The notes beneath the pieces were generated by a model. That model saw only the letters and a program-made list of their open reading frames with translations, was not told the DNA's origin and ran no database searches. Shown piece by piece: positions 43,647 to 53,830 of a stretch of DNA of 64,000 nt. The stretch is taken from positions 248,001 to 312,000 of the forward strand of contig JADFCQ010000003.1 of NCBI GenBank assembly GCA_015223225.1, written 5' to 3'. How positions within the stretch are numbered: position 1 is the stretch's first letter; each line of letters starts with the position of its first letter. Both the position numbers and the translations under genes were made by a program. This DNA comes from Acetobacteraceae bacterium H6797 (GTDB taxonomy: Bacteria > Pseudomonadota > Alphaproteobacteria > Acetobacterales > Acetobacteraceae).

Positions 43647-44194
43647 CGCGCGGTCTCCAGCAGCAGGTCGCTGATGCTCATATCGGCCCGCAGCCACCAG
43701 GGCCGCGCCTCGGCCACCGGCGGGAGATAGGCCGCCGGGTCGCCCTCGAAAGTCACGGTATTGGTCGGCGTCTCCTCGATGCGGATGGCCGCGCAGGCCA
43801 GGCGCCCGCCATCGGCGGCGAGGAAGGCATTGAGCTTGCTCATCATGCACAGCGCCAGCACCTCGGTCGTCGGGTCGCCGGGCGTGACGAGGATGCGGTC
43901 CAGCCGATGCGGCTCGCGCTCGGCGAACCAGCCGATCAGCGGGTCATCGGCCGAGAGATGCAGGGAATGGTCCACCCGCTGGTCGATCCAGCGGTGCCAC
44001 ACGGCCTTCGCCCGCTCGAAGGGCTCCACCATATTGGCCCCGCCGTCGAGCGGCCCCGGCTCCGTCGCCCGCAGCGTGACCGTGACGATCTCGTTATGGC
44101 CGTGGGGAATGGCGCATTTTTCGGACAGGCCCGCGATCAGGCGATGCGCCATGGCATAGCGGCGGCTGAAGACGAGGCTGAACATGGGCTCCAT
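43643..44194 (-). CDS. queD: 6-carboxy-tetrahydropterin synthase QueD
   Basis: 183 residues, longer than the roughly 120 of E. coli QueD. Zinc-binding histidines and the catalytic Cys are visible: AMAHRL, SEKCAIPHGHNEIV and DHSLHL, with the Glu in RIEETPTNT. It makes the QueE substrate from dihydroneopterin triphosphate. Together they supply CDG; queC is not in the window. It begins 105 bases after rmlA on the same strand. ATG for MFSLVF, three codons in, is an alternative start. Confidence 0.88.
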   Translation of the reverse strand: MEPMFSLVFSRRYAMAHRLIAGLSEKCAIPHGHNEIVTVTLRATEPGPLDGGANMVEPFERAKAVWHRWIDQRVDHSLHLSADDPLIGWFAEREPHRLDRILVTPGDPTTEVLALCMMSKLNAFLAADGGRLACAAIRIEETPTNTVTFEGDPAAYLPPVAEARPWWLRADMSISDLLLETAR

Positions 44195-44298
44195 TTCCCG
44201 GGGGTTCCCGAGCGCCTAACGCCCGGCCGGGAAAAGGTCAAACAAAGCCGGGGGCGGGCATGGCTGGCCTGCCCCTCGGGCGCGTCGGCGGCAGCCCC

Positions 44299-45177
44299 TC
44301 AGGGGTAGCCTTCCTGCTTGGCGAGGCGCAGCAGATACTGGCCATAGGAGGTCTTGGCGAAGAGTTTGCCCCGCGCCTCGAGCTGCTGCACGTCGATGAA
44401 GCCGTTGATGAAGGCGATTTCTTCCAGGCAGGCGATCGGCAGGCCCTGGCGCTGCTGGATGGCGCGGACGAATTCGCCCGCATCGAGCAGGCTGTCATGC
44501 GTGCCGGTATCGAGCCAGGCATAGCCGCGGCCCAGCCGCTCCACATGCAGCCTGCCATCCTCCAGATACCGCTGATTGACGTCGGTGATCTCCAGCTCGC
44601 CCCGGGCGGAGGGCTTAATGTCGGCCGCGATGTCCAGCACGGTATTGTCGTAGAAATAGAGGCCGGTAACCGCCCAGTTGGAGCGCGGCTGGGGCGGCTT
44701 TTCGACGATGGAGAGGGCCTTGCCCGTCTTGTCGAATTCCACCACGCCATAGCGCTCCGGGTCCTCGACGTAATAGGCGAAGACGGTCGCGCAATCCTTG
44801 CGCTCGCGGGCCTGGCGCAGCATCGCGGACATGCCGTCGCCGTAGAAGATATTGTCGCCCAGCACGAGGGCGACGCTGTCATCGCCCACGAAATCCCGCC
44901 CGATGACGAAGGCCTGTGCCAGCCCGTCGGGGCTCGGCTGCACGGCATAGGAGAAGCTGATGCCGTATTGGCTGCCATCGCCCAGCAGGCGCTTGTAATT
45001 CTCCATGTATTCCGGCGAGGAGATCACCAGGATTTCCTTGATGCCCGCCAGCATCAGCACCGAGATCGGGTAATAGACCATCGGCTTGTCATAGACGGGC
45101 AGCAGCTGCTTGTTCACCGCCAGCGTCGCGGGGTGGAGCCGGGTGCCGGAACCGCCGGCCAGAACGATGCCCTTCAT
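44299..45177 (-). CDS. rmlA: Glucose-1-phosphate thymidylyltransferase RmlA
   Basis: 292 residues. [17 protein letters not shown] is the nucleotidyltransferase signature, with [27 protein letters not shown] and [13 protein letters not shown] following. It makes dTDP-glucose, the first step to dTDP-L-rhamnose. Last gene of the rmlCBDA operon, overlapping rmlD by 4 bases. Confidence 0.94.
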   Translation of the reverse strand: MKGIVLAGGSGTRLHPATLAVNKQLLPVYDKPMVYYPISVLMLAGIKEILVISSPEYMENYKRLLGDGSQYGISFSYAVQPSPDGLAQAFVIGRDFVGDDSVALVLGDNIFYGDGMSAMLRQARERKDCATVFAYYVEDPERYGVVEFDKTGKALSIVEKPPQPRSNWAVTGLYFYDNTVLDIAADIKPSARGELEITDVNQRYLEDGRLHVERLGRGYAWLDTGTHDSLLDAGEFVRAIQQRQGLPIACLEEIAFINGFIDVQQLEARGKLFAKTSYGQYLLRLAKQEGYP

Positions 45178-46088
45178 GCGCTGCGTGACCCTTCGGCGGA
45201 TGAGTTGGAGGCCTGGATGAGAGCGTCGATGGTCTCGCCGGTCGCTTCCTGCCAGGGGCGGGGCGCGATGCCGAAATCCCGTGTCAGGCTCGCGGTATCG
45301 AGCACGGAATAGGCGGGGCGGCGGGCGGGGGTCGGGTAATCGCTGGTCGCGATGGCCTTCACCGCGGGCGTCTTGAGCCTGGCGGCGGCGGCGCGGGCGA
45401 AGATATGCGCGGCGAAGCCGTGCCAGGTGGTCTGCCCGGCATTGGTGAAGTGATAGATGCCCGTGGGTGCCTCGGCATCGGCCAGCAGGTGTTGGGTGAT
45501 GGCGGCGAGCGCCGCCGCGATATCGGTTGCGCTGGTCGGGCTGCCATGCTGGTCGGCCACCACGCCCAGACTGTCCCGCGTCGCGCCGAGGCGGAGCATG
45601 GTCTTGGCGAAATTGGCGCGATGCGGGCTCACCACCCAGGCCGTGCGAAGCACGACAGAGCGGGGATTGCCGCTCCGCACCGCCAGCTCGCCCGCCGCCT
45701 TGCTGGCGCCATAGACGCCGATGGGCGCGATGGCGTCACCGGGGAGATAGGGCCGGGTGCCGCTGCCGTCGAAGACATAATCGGTTGAGACATGGACCAG
45801 CGGGATACCGGCCGCCTTGGTCGCCTGGGCCAGCAGGGCGGGGCCTAGGGCATTGATGGCGAAGGCCTCGCCGATCTCGCTCTCGGCCTTGTCCACGGCG
45901 GTATAGGCTGCCGGGTTGATCACCGCCGCCCAATGGCGGCTCGCCATGACGGCCGCCACGCTTTCGGGCTTCGTGATGTCCAGCTCCGCGCGGCTGGGCG
46001 CGTGGAGCGTGACGCCCTGCGGCCAGGCATGGGCCAGCAACTCCAGCCCGACCTGCCCAGCGCCGCCGGTGACGAGGATATCGGCCAT
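45174..46088 (-). CDS. rmlD: dTDP-4-dehydrorhamnose reductase RmlD
   Basis: 304 residues. [14 protein letters not shown] binds NAD(P)[22 protein letters not shown] and YGASKAAGE with the catalytic Tyr/Lys follow. It carries out the last reduction to dTDP-L-rhamnose. ATG 46088 is two bases after the rmlB stop; the longer reading upstream has no family match. Confidence 0.93.
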   Translation of the reverse strand: MADILVTGGAGQVGLELLAHAWPQGVTLHAPSRAELDITKPESVAAVMASRHWAAVINPAAYTAVDKAESEIGEAFAINALGPALLAQATKAAGIPLVHVSTDYVFDGSGTRPYLPGDAIAPIGVYGASKAAGELAVRSGNPRSVVLRTAWVVSPHRANFAKTMLRLGATRDSLGVVADQHGSPTSATDIAAALAAITQHLLADAEAPTGIYHFTNAGQTTWHGFAAHIFARAAAARLKTPAVKAIATSDYPTPARRPAYSVLDTASLTRDFGIAPRPWQEATGETIDALIQASNSSAEGSRSA

Positions 46089-46090
46089 GC

Positions 46091-47161
46091 TCAGCCCGCC
46101 AGGCCCAGGCGCTGCCCGGCATAGCTGCGCTGGGCGATGCCGCGCCACCAAGCCTCGTTCTCGAGATACCAGGTGACGGTGCGGCGGATGCCCGTCTCGA
46201 AGCTCTCCTTCGGCTCCCAGCCGAGTTCGTTCTTCAGTTTTGTGGCGTCGATCGCGTAGCGCATGTCGTGGCCGGGGCGGTCAGCGACATAGGTGATCTG
46301 CTCGGCATAGGAGCGGCCGTCATGGCGGGGGCGGACTTCGTCCAGCAGGGCGCAGATGGCCTGGACCACCTCGATATTCCGCCGCTCCGCATTGCCGCCG
46401 ACATTATAGGTCTCGCCCGGTACGCCCTTCTCGAAGACGGTCTGCAACGCGCGGGCATGGTCCTCGACGAAGAGCCAGTCGCGCACGTTCAGCCCCTGGC
46501 CATAGACCGGCAGGGGCGCGCCATCGAGCGCCTTGATGATCACCAGCGGGATCAGCTTCTCGGGGAAGTGGTAGGGGCCGTAATTGTTCGAGCAATTGGT
46601 GATCAGCGTCGGCAGGCCATAGGTATGGTGCCAGGCGCTGACGAGATGGTCCGACCCGGCCTTGGAAGCCGAATAGGGCGAGCGCGGATCATAGGGCGTC
46701 GTCTCGGTGAAGAGCCCCTCGTCGCCCAGCGAGCCATAGACCTCGTCGGTGGAGATATGATGGAAGCGGAAGCTTTCCTGCCGGTCCGCCGACAGCTCGC
46801 GCCAATGCTTCAGGGCCGCCTGGAGCATGGTGAAAGTGCCGACGACATTGGTCTGGATGAAGGCGCCGGGCCCGTCGATCGAACGATCCACATGGCTTTC
46901 GGCCGCCAGATGGCAGACCACGTCGGGGTCAAAGCGCGGGAAGAGATCGGCCAGCAGCGCCGCGTCGCAGATATCGCCCTGGACGAAACTGTAGCGCCGC
47001 GACCGGGAGACGGGCTCCAGCGAGGTCAGCGTGCCGGCATAGGTCAGCTTGTCGAGGTTGAGCACGCTATGCGGGCTCTCCTGGATCAGCCGGCGCACCA
47101 GGGCCGAGCCGATGAAGCCGGCACCGCCGGTGACCAGGATCTTCAGGGGGCGGTTTTCCAT
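46091..47161 (-). CDS. rmlB: dTDP-glucose 4,6-dehydratase RmlB
   Basis: 356 residues. [46 protein letters not shown] and [12 protein letters not shown] are the family blocks including the catalytic Tyr-x3-Lys. Converts dTDP-glucose to the 4-keto-6-deoxy sugar. Confidence 0.94.
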   Translation of the reverse strand: MENRPLKILVTGGAGFIGSALVRRLIQESPHSVLNLDKLTYAGTLTSLEPVSRSRRYSFVQGDICDAALLADLFPRFDPDVVCHLAAESHVDRSIDGPGAFIQTNVVGTFTMLQAALKHWRELSADRQESFRFHHISTDEVYGSLGDEGLFTETTPYDPRSPYSASKAGSDHLVSAWHHTYGLPTLITNCSNNYGPYHFPEKLIPLVIIKALDGAPLPVYGQGLNVRDWLFVEDHARALQTVFEKGVPGETYNVGGNAERRNIEVVQAICALLDEVRPRHDGRSYAEQITYVADRPGHDMRYAIDATKLKNELGWEPKESFETGIRRTVTWYLENEAWWRGIAQRSYAGQRLGLAG

Positions 47162-47174
47162 CGGGCGCGGCTCC

Positions 47175-47759
47175 TCAGGGCACGATGGCGGCGCTCAGCG
47201 CCTCCAGGGGGGTGCCGTCATACTCGAAGGGGCTGTTGAAGTCCTTCAGGCGCGGCAGGCTGGTATCCTTGCCCGAGAGGGTCGGGCTGGAGAAGGGCAG
47301 GGGCCAGACGACGTTCACATCCGGGTCGTCCCAGCGGATGCCGCTGTCGCATTCCGGCGCATAGCGCGCGGAGACCTTGTAGACGACCTCGGTATCGGGC
47401 TCGAGCGTCACGAAGCCATGGGCGAAGCCGACGGGCACGAAAAGCTGCTCGCCGCTATCGGCCGAGAGGGTGCAGCCCTGCCATTTGCCATAGGTGGGCG
47501 AGCCCTTCCGGACATCCACCGCCACGTCGAAAATCCGCCCCCGCACGCAGCGCACCAGCTTGTGCTGGGCAAAGGGCGGCAGCTGGAAATGCAGGCCGCG
47601 CAGGGTGCCGGGCAGGCGGGAGAGGGAGTGGTTGTCCTGGACGAAGTCGGTATCGATGCCAGCGGCGGCGAATTTCTCGCGATTCCAGGTCTCGGTGAAC
47701 CAGCCGCGATCGTCACCGAACCGCTTGGTGCGGATGATCTTTACCGGGTTCTTCGACAT
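47175..47759 (-). CDS. rmlC: dTDP-4-dehydrorhamnose 3,5-epimerase RmlC
   Basis: 194 residues. [33 protein letters not shown] with the catalytic His, and [17 protein letters not shown] are characteristic of the cupin-fold epimerase. First gene of rmlCBDA. The 180 bases upstream (47760-47939) include an AT-richer patch (near 47860) that probably holds the promoter. Confidence 0.93.
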   Translation of the reverse strand: MSKNPVKIIRTKRFGDDRGWFTETWNREKFAAAGIDTDFVQDNHSLSRLPGTLRGLHFQLPPFAQHKLVRCVRGRIFDVAVDVRKGSPTYGKWQGCTLSADSGEQLFVPVGFAHGFVTLEPDTEVVYKVSARYAPECDSGIRWDDPDVNVVWPLPFSSPTLSGKDTSLPRLKDFNSPFEYDGTPLEALSAAIVP

Positions 47760-47939
47760 GCTGGCCCTCTCCGCCGCCTGCCGCCGAACAAGGCGGGGCG
47801 GGCTTATTCAACCTCATCGGGGCCGCATAATAGAAGCTGCGTGGCGCAAAGGTAATTCGAAATATATTTCCGGGGTCGATTTGAGAAAGCCTGACTTAAA
47901 CGGGCCTGCGGCTTGAGTAAAAGCCCCGGGCCCGGCCGG

Positions 47940-50192
47940 TCATTCGGTTTTCAGCTTCATCTCGAAGATGAAGACGCCCAGGTCGCGCAGATCGCCGTTC
48001 AGCACATAGTCGGCGATGCGGATCGTCTTGGTCACGCCGAGCGACATCACGACATTCGAGGTATCCACGCTCGCCAGCGGGATCTCCATCGTGAAGCGAT
48101 CATTGTTGGTGACGAAATGCGTCGCCACGATCTCGTCGTTCATGGTGATGGTGATGGTCTGCGGGCCCAGCCACTCGGTGGAGGCGACCCGGACGGAGAG
48201 CTGCAGGACGGCATTGGCCTGCATATCCGGCGCCACGCCGAAATACAGCGTCGAGCGGGGGGTGGAAGACCAGATGCCCTCCATCTCCACGTCATGCCAG
48301 CCTTCGACGAAGATGCCCTTTTCGGCCAGGTCGGCGACCGACAGCGGCTCGGCGCCGAGGATGGCCGTGGGCGCCGTCTGGCGCGGCTGCAGCGTATCGA
48401 TCTGCGAGGCCATGCCGAAGAGGTTGCCGATGAGGTCGCGCGGCAGGCGGCGCTGCTGGAATTCCTCGCTGCCCAGCATGCCGTGGATGAAGTCCGTCGG
48501 CCGGCTCTGCACGTCGTCGCGCACGCAGCGCTCCACCTCGTCCGGCCCCGGCACGCGGCCGAGAATGGCGCGATAGCAGATATGAACGAAGAGCTCGGGC
48601 TGCAGGGCCGCGATGACGCTGATGGCCAGCGGATCGTTCTCGAAATCCAACTCGCCGAGCAGGATGCCCATCTCCGTCTTGCAGCGCAGATGGAAGAACT
48701 GGATGCGGCCGAAGGCGAGGGGAATGCGCGAACGCGGCTGGCCGCGCAGGATGGCCGCGGCCTTGAGCCGGCCCTGCGGCGAGAAGCTCTGCTGGAAAAC
48801 CGCCAGGCTGAGATACTGGATCAGCTCCACGCCCCGCAGCTTGTTCAGGCCGCTGAAACGCAGGCCATTGCCGGGATGCACGAACCAGGGCGGCGTCGGC
48901 TGCTCGGGCAGCATATTGCCCATCGTCGGCTTCAGCCAGTTGAGCGGGCCGTATTCGCCGGACTGGACCGGCAGGGCCACGCGCTCCTTGTAGCCGGCGT
49001 CGCTGACGAAATCGAGGAACTGGCAGGCATAGGCATCGGCCGTGCGCGCCTGCCCGTAGCGGAGCGCGGCCTCGGCGAATTGCGTGCGCGCCTCGGCATC
49101 GAGCGCCAGATGCTCCATGGCGGCGCGGAGCGCGTCGGAGGTCGCGAGGTCATGGATCTTATAGACCGTGTCCTCCGGCATCTCGCTGTAGCAGCCGCTG
49201 TCATAGACGATGACGGGCGCACCGCAGGCGAGCTGCTCGGCGAGCGAGCCCGATGCGCTTTCCGTATTCGGATAGCGGACGTTGACGAAGACGTCGGTCT
49301 GCGACTTGAGCCGGAAAAGCTCCTGCTCGGTCACGTTCAGATGGAAGCTGATGAGATGGTCGAGCCCCGCTTCCTTCACGAGAAGCTGCAGGTGATCGAC
49401 ATACTCACGGCCGCTCGCGCCGCCTACGATCATCAGCCGCGCATTGGCCTGCAACGCGGGTGAATCGCGGAAAGCCTCGATGCAGTAATGGATGTGCTTG
49501 GCCGTGCCGATATGGCCGACGACACCGAAATTGATCGGGTCTTCCGGCTGGCGGCCGACGCGCGGAGCGGCGGGCTTCTTGTCCGAAGGGAGGAAGAGCT
49601 TCAGCTGCGGGCGATCGCTGATGGTCGCGACGAAATCGGCCGCGAATTGTGAATGCACGATGATCGCCTGCGCCTTGGCCAGGAAGGGCTCCAGCAGCGG
49701 AAAGCTGGAGGCGTAGGGCGTATCCCAGGGCGCGTAGCGCGTGGTGCGGTCGTTCAGCGTGATGCGGGCATTCTCGAGCAGTTCGAGCGCCGTGACGCCG
49801 TAGTGCTCGGCCATCATCTCGACATAGCGGCCGGGCTTGCGCGCCTTCTCGAAGATCATCCAGGCCAGGTAATGCTGCATGACCATGTCATGCACCACGA
49901 TCACGCCGCCCCGTTCGAGGGCGATCTTGTTGATGTGGTAGTGGTTTTCCTGGTTGTTGCCGATATTCAGGATGTTCACGTCGAACATCGACAGCAACTC
50001 GGGGTCGAAATTGTCGTCCAGCATGAAGCGCGGCGCGGCCGAGCGATAGGTCGGGCCGTTGGGCTGCACGAAAAGGGCGACGTCGGCATCGTATTCCGGC
50101 GCGCGGCGATGCATCGCATCGACGATGCAGAGGGAATGCGCGCCGATGTCGGAATAGGGCCCGAGGGGGGTGAGCCAGGCGATCTTACGCAT
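47940..50192 (-). CDS. Large glycosyltransferase, GT4-like with DUF4214 and C-terminal beta domain
   Basis: 750 residues. Residues 1-205 are an N-terminal GT-B domain; about 215-400 is a group 1 glycosyltransferase domain (FGVVGHIGTAKHIHYCIEAF, LMIVGGASGREY, and ESASGSLAEQLACGAPVIVYD with the sugar-nucleotide Glu). About 545-600 resembles DUF4214 (PELFVHICYRAILGRVPGPDEVE), a domain common in alphaproteobacterial surface-glycan proteins. The last 120 residues (from EGWHDVEMEGIWSS) look like a beta-sandwich, perhaps glycan-binding. ATG 50192 was chosen because the fold starts at MRKIAWLTPLGP. Next to rml genes, so a rhamnose-containing polysaccharide is a likely product. Confidence 0.82.
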   Translation of the reverse strand: MRKIAWLTPLGPYSDIGAHSLCIVDAMHRRAPEYDADVALFVQPNGPTYRSAAPRFMLDDNFDPELLSMFDVNILNIGNNQENHYHINKIALERGGVIVVHDMVMQHYLAWMIFEKARKPGRYVEMMAEHYGVTALELLENARITLNDRTTRYAPWDTPYASSFPLLEPFLAKAQAIIVHSQFAADFVATISDRPQLKLFLPSDKKPAAPRVGRQPEDPINFGVVGHIGTAKHIHYCIEAFRDSPALQANARLMIVGGASGREYVDHLQLLVKEAGLDHLISFHLNVTEQELFRLKSQTDVFVNVRYPNTESASGSLAEQLACGAPVIVYDSGCYSEMPEDTVYKIHDLATSDALRAAMEHLALDAEARTQFAEAALRYGQARTADAYACQFLDFVSDAGYKERVALPVQSGEYGPLNWLKPTMGNMLPEQPTPPWFVHPGNGLRFSGLNKLRGVELIQYLSLAVFQQSFSPQGRLKAAAILRGQPRSRIPLAFGRIQFFHLRCKTEMGILLGELDFENDPLAISVIAALQPELFVHICYRAILGRVPGPDEVERCVRDDVQSRPTDFIHGMLGSEEFQQRRLPRDLIGNLFGMASQIDTLQPRQTAPTAILGAEPLSVADLAEKGIFVEGWHDVEMEGIWSSTPRSTLYFGVAPDMQANAVLQLSVRVASTEWLGPQTITITMNDEIVATHFVTNNDRFTMEIPLASVDTSNVVMSLGVTKTIRIADYVLNGDLRDLGVFIFEMKLKTE

Positions 50193-50240
50193 CGAACGAA
50201 CCCTTCCGCGAGGATCGGCCAATCAGGAGAGAGATCATGG

Positions 50241-51203
50241 TCAGTTGGCCTCGCGCCAGGACGTGCGGCTGGCCATCAGAGGCTCGACGAACAGTTTCTG
50301 GAACTGCGTCTGATAGGCATCGACCTCGCGCGTCGCATTGCGCACCAGATTCTGCGACCAGGCCTTGTCTAGCAGCACGGCCTTGATGACCGGGCCGAGC
50401 GAGGCCATGGAGGACGAGCGGACGATGTTGATGTCGTTCAGATATTGCGGCGTGCGCCAGGGCAGGGCGATGCCGCTGTCGGCCTGGGCCAGCGCGTCAT
50501 CGAAGACGATGCAGGGCGCGCGCATGTTCATGCTGTCGATCAGCCGGCCAGCGGAGATGGCCTCGGGCGGATGGCCGATATGAAGATGGGCATCGGCGCG
50601 CAGCAGGTTCCCGTCCATCCAGGCGCTCTGCGGCGCGGGCGCGGTATGGAGGTTCTGGATCACGCTGATCTCGATATTCGGCCGGATCGCGCGGATGCTT
50701 TGTGTGATGCCGTCGAGATAGTGGTCGGCCAGCGTCTTGCTGTTGACGATGACGACAACGCGCGAACGGTTAGTGATGGGGATGCTCGCGAAATGGGGCA
50801 GCGGCGCGGGCAGGAGCGCCACCTCCCGGTTCAGGACGCCGCGGAAGAAGGACCAGGGGCGAAGATCGAAAGCCACGATACGGCCGATCTGCGCCGCATG
50901 ATCCAACTCGGCTTCCGTCCATTCCCGGGCATTGAGGCCGAGAGAGCCATCGAGCGCGAAGAGCATCGAGGTGCAGCCGGGAACGCGGCCGAACTCGAGA
51001 TCGAGACAGATGCCGTCGAAGGCCATGAAGGAAGCGGAGAGCGCCTCGCGGAAGGCGATATGCCCGGCTTCCTGATAAGGCGTCACTTCAAGGCACTCAG
51101 AGACGAGGTTCGTCTTGAGAAGAGCGCTCCTGAGAGCAAAGACGGTGTAGGAATGGTCGCTCTTCTGTCCATCGAAGAACAGGCCAACCTTCATGTCTTT
51201 CAT
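50241..51203 (-). CDS. Unrecognised protein, possibly a GT-B-like glycan enzyme
   Basis: 320 residues, no family recognised. The start MKVGLFFDGQKSDHSYTVFALRS and the later SRVVVIVNSKTLADHYLDGI and ADAHLHIGHPPEAISAGRLIDSM have the rhythm of a two-domain Rossmann-type (GT-B) protein, but no certain catalytic motif is visible. No signal peptide or membrane segment. It is between the large glycosyltransferase and three pyruvyltransferase-like genes on the same strand, with 48 and 87 bases to its neighbours, so a role in the same glycan is inferred. Confidence 0.6.
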   Translation of the reverse strand: MKDMKVGLFFDGQKSDHSYTVFALRSALLKTNLVSECLEVTPYQEAGHIAFREALSASFMAFDGICLDLEFGRVPGCTSMLFALDGSLGLNAREWTEAELDHAAQIGRIVAFDLRPWSFFRGVLNREVALLPAPLPHFASIPITNRSRVVVIVNSKTLADHYLDGITQSIRAIRPNIEISVIQNLHTAPAPQSAWMDGNLLRADAHLHIGHPPEAISAGRLIDSMNMRAPCIVFDDALAQADSGIALPWRTPQYLNDINIVRSSSMASLGPVIKAVLLDKAWSQNLVRNATREVDAYQTQFQKLFVEPLMASRTSWREAN

Positions 51204-51290
51204 CTTATTCTCCTGAACCCGCCGCGACCCTACTCACTCGGCGGCGGGGCTCAATACGGCAATCGACTGACGAAGGCTTCCATGGCGGGG

Positions 51291-52340
51291 TTACACTGCC
51301 GTGATCGCGCTCGTATCCGCCAGAACCTGCTTGGCCATGCGGCCCAGACAAGCCTTCGCCTCCGCCTTCCATTCGGCAGCAACGCCAGCGATCTTGCTCT
51401 GTAGCGCCGCATCGCGATCACGCTGGAGCAGATCCAGTAACTTGTCGGAGTGCTGGTGGCCCTCATAGGTCAGATCGGAAAGCCCGGCATCGGCCATCAG
51501 ATCCACCGTCTTGCGCGTACTGCCAAGATTGATCGCCAACATGCCGTTCATCATGCCGAAGACGAGCCCGTGATACTTCATGCTGACTACGGCGCCCTGA
51601 GTACGGGACATGACCGAGATCAGGTCGGCAGGCTCAACATAACGTTCGATCAGGCAGACGCGTTCACGATGATGCATCAGCTTGAGCACGTCGGCAGCGA
51701 ACACATAATCTCGGGCGGAGTGCCAGACGCTGAGCGAAGGGATGATGACATCATAGGTATTGACGGCAACGTCGAGAACCTTGGCCAGACGCTCCTTGAG
51801 CATGTGGATCTTCTCGAAACGCTTGATATTGTCTTTGCCGTAACGCACCCAGTAATCGTGCGAGAGGAAGACGAAGAGCTTGCGGCGCTCGCGCGAAAAG
51901 CCGATGGGCGGCAGGATCGCGAGAGAGATGAGCTTGTCCAGCGTCATCTGACTAGTGGGCGAGAGGCTGAAGACAATGTCCGGCGTGAACTCCGCCTCGT
52001 AACCGGCCTCGCGAGCGACTTCGACGTCCCGCTTGCTGCGCAGATAAAGGCAACGCAGGCGATCCTTGAGCGGGTCCATCAGTTTGATATCGCCGGCGCC
52101 GTAGGGCAGCGAACAACCCATGGCGTAGATATTCTCGACCTGGGTCAGATGGCGAACGAAGTAATGATTGAAAATCGCTCCGCCGCCGAAGACGGCGGCG
52201 GGAACGCTGACACCGGGCTCGAAACTCTTCACGAAACGATGCGGGCGATTTGAAAGCGCGGAAGAAAATGCGAGGCGAAAAGCCTCGTCGCCAGCATTGT
52301 TGTGACCATAGTAGCCGAGAATGGGAATGGTATACGACAT
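51291..52340 (-). CDS. Polysaccharide pyruvyltransferase-family protein (paralogue 1)
   Basis: 349 residues. The N-terminus ILGYYGHNNAGDEAF, the GGGAIF loop, FTPDIVFSL and the C-terminal VVSMKYHGLVFGM are the family pattern (CsaB-like), in which pyruvate from PEP is added as a ketal to a sugar. It is a separate gene with its own 127-base upstream gap. Paralogues 2 and 3 share the same block order but differ widely elsewhere, so they probably modify different sugars or positions. Confidence 0.85.
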   Translation of the reverse strand: MSYTIPILGYYGHNNAGDEAFRLAFSSALSNRPHRFVKSFEPGVSVPAAVFGGGAIFNHYFVRHLTQVENIYAMGCSLPYGAGDIKLMDPLKDRLRCLYLRSKRDVEVAREAGYEAEFTPDIVFSLSPTSQMTLDKLISLAILPPIGFSRERRKLFVFLSHDYWVRYGKDNIKRFEKIHMLKERLAKVLDVAVNTYDVIIPSLSVWHSARDYVFAADVLKLMHHRERVCLIERYVEPADLISVMSRTQGAVVSMKYHGLVFGMMNGMLAINLGSTRKTVDLMADAGLSDLTYEGHQHSDKLLDLLQRDRDAALQSKIAGVAAEWKAEAKACLGRMAKQVLADTSAITAV

Positions 52341-52467
52341 TCACAGGCCTTCGCTGCCGATTAAACCGACAGTACTATAAACTCCCTAAAGCCGTCGGCC
52401 TAGCCTCAACCGTCTCATGCGGCATAACTTGCGTTGGGTAAATCTTCGGTGCTGACCAAGACCTGAG

Positions 52468-53511
52468 TTAGATTTTCATTGAGGCAGGATCATGCATCGC
52501 CTCAGTCACCATCTTCACGAAAACGTCAGCTTCCGAGGCGGCCAGCTCATACATCCGGTTGCGACGCTCATCGAGGGCCGAACGCGTTTCGGGTGTCTCA
52601 GCCCGCTTCACTGCGCCCATCATCGTTTCGTAGGCGAAGGAGTAAGGCTGCACGCCGAGATTCGTGAAATCGAGCTGGTCGCAGATCAGCTTCGTCTTTC
52701 GCGTGAGGCCGATATTCACGAAGGGAACGCCCGCCGCCGCGGCGAAGACGAGGCCGTGGAACTTCATGCTCACGACCAAGTCCATATTCGCGATCAGCGC
52801 GCCGACTTCTAGCGGCGTCAGCGGCTCGTCGAAGACCTTCACCGAGGCCTGCTGCTTCATGTTGCCGACGACGTCGTAGAGATAGCCGAGGTCGTAGTCG
52901 TTACGGTCGGTGGAGAAGGGAATGCCGTAGATATCGTAGAACTTGGCCAATTCGTCGGTGACCACGGCCAGCATGAGGCGCATGTACTGCGCATAGAAAT
53001 ACTCAATGAAGTTGCCGTTGCGCGCCGAGGCCTGCGTGGCCGTGTTCGAGACGATCAGCGCCAGGCTCTTGCGCTTCTTCAACAGCTTCGGCTGCATCGA
53101 GGGCGCGAGCTTCTCGACTTCGGGACGCAGGTTGAAGACGATGTCCGGCGTGAAGCGCGCATTGTTGACGCCCTGCTCACGGAGGATGGCCACGTCGCCT
53201 TCGTTTCGGAGCCAGATGCCCTTGATGCGATCTTTCTCGGCCACGATCGCCTGCACCTGGTCAGGAGAGCCGAGGCCAACGCCATAGACGAAGAACTTCC
53301 GGTTCTTCGGAATGGAGCGCAGGTAATAGGGGAGAAAGACGTCACCGCCACCCAAAACATAGACGGCCTCATCGTCGTCGGAAGGCTCTGCGTCCACATC
53401 TGTGACCCATTCCAAGTCCTGGCCTGGAAAGAGAAGGCGATGCACGTCTTTAAACGCTTCGTCGCCGCAGTTACCCCGTCCATACCATCCAACGAACTTG
53501 ATACGTTTCAC
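52468..53511 (-). CDS. Polysaccharide pyruvyltransferase-family protein (paralogue 2)
   Basis: 347 residues from a GTG at 53511 with GGAG seven bases upstream; an ATG 11 codons earlier lacks such a site. FVGWYGRGNCGDEAF, VLGGGDVFLPYYL, FTPDIVFNL, and VVSMKFHGLVFAAAAGVPFVNIG are the conserved blocks. No signal peptide, so it acts in the cytoplasm on a sugar nucleotide or lipid-linked glycan. Confidence 0.85.
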   Translation of the reverse strand: MKRIKFVGWYGRGNCGDEAFKDVHRLLFPGQDLEWVTDVDAEPSDDDEAVYVLGGGDVFLPYYLRSIPKNRKFFVYGVGLGSPDQVQAIVAEKDRIKGIWLRNEGDVAILREQGVNNARFTPDIVFNLRPEVEKLAPSMQPKLLKKRKSLALIVSNTATQASARNGNFIEYFYAQYMRLMLAVVTDELAKFYDIYGIPFSTDRNDYDLGYLYDVVGNMKQQASVKVFDEPLTPLEVGALIANMDLVVSMKFHGLVFAAAAGVPFVNIGLTRKTKLICDQLDFTNLGVQPYSFAYETMMGAVKRAETPETRSALDERRNRMYELAASEADVFVKMVTEAMHDPASMKI

Positions 53512-53830
53512 GTTTGGTCTCCGGCAACCGTTATCGAGGCCCATACTGGCTTCGCCAGAATAAAGATAATGGCCGCTGCGGTTACCGGCAAGTGCTGCTT
53601 TTTGTGGAAATTTTCAACAAATACAGAGGTGTATCCGGTACTCACATTTTCTTTGGGGCGGCATGTTTCACTATAGCTGCCGTTCTATTGTTAAACTGTT
53701 GCGAGGCGTTTCGTAACTGGACTGCCAATTTGTTTTTATATCGAATTAATCTGTGTCCAATATAGATTATTATTATGCAAACAAGGCGCGCCCACCCGCA
53801 GGGGTGGGCGGCGCTCGCTGGGGTCGAAAA
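53512..53830. other. AT-rich intergenic region
   Basis: 319 bases with a marked drop in GC, strongest at 53690-53780 (poly-T and AATTAAT runs). It probably holds the promoter of the gene at 52468-53511 and the terminator of the gene at 53831-54907. No convincing ORF. Confidence 0.6.
53789..53810 (-). terminator. Hairpin, probable terminator after paralogue 3
   Basis: CGCCCACCC (53789-53797) pairs with GGGTGGGCG (53802-53810) around GCAG. Read leftward the stem is followed by CCTTGTTTGC and further AT-rich DNA. It lies 20 bases past the stop of the gene at 53831-54907. Confidence 0.5.
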
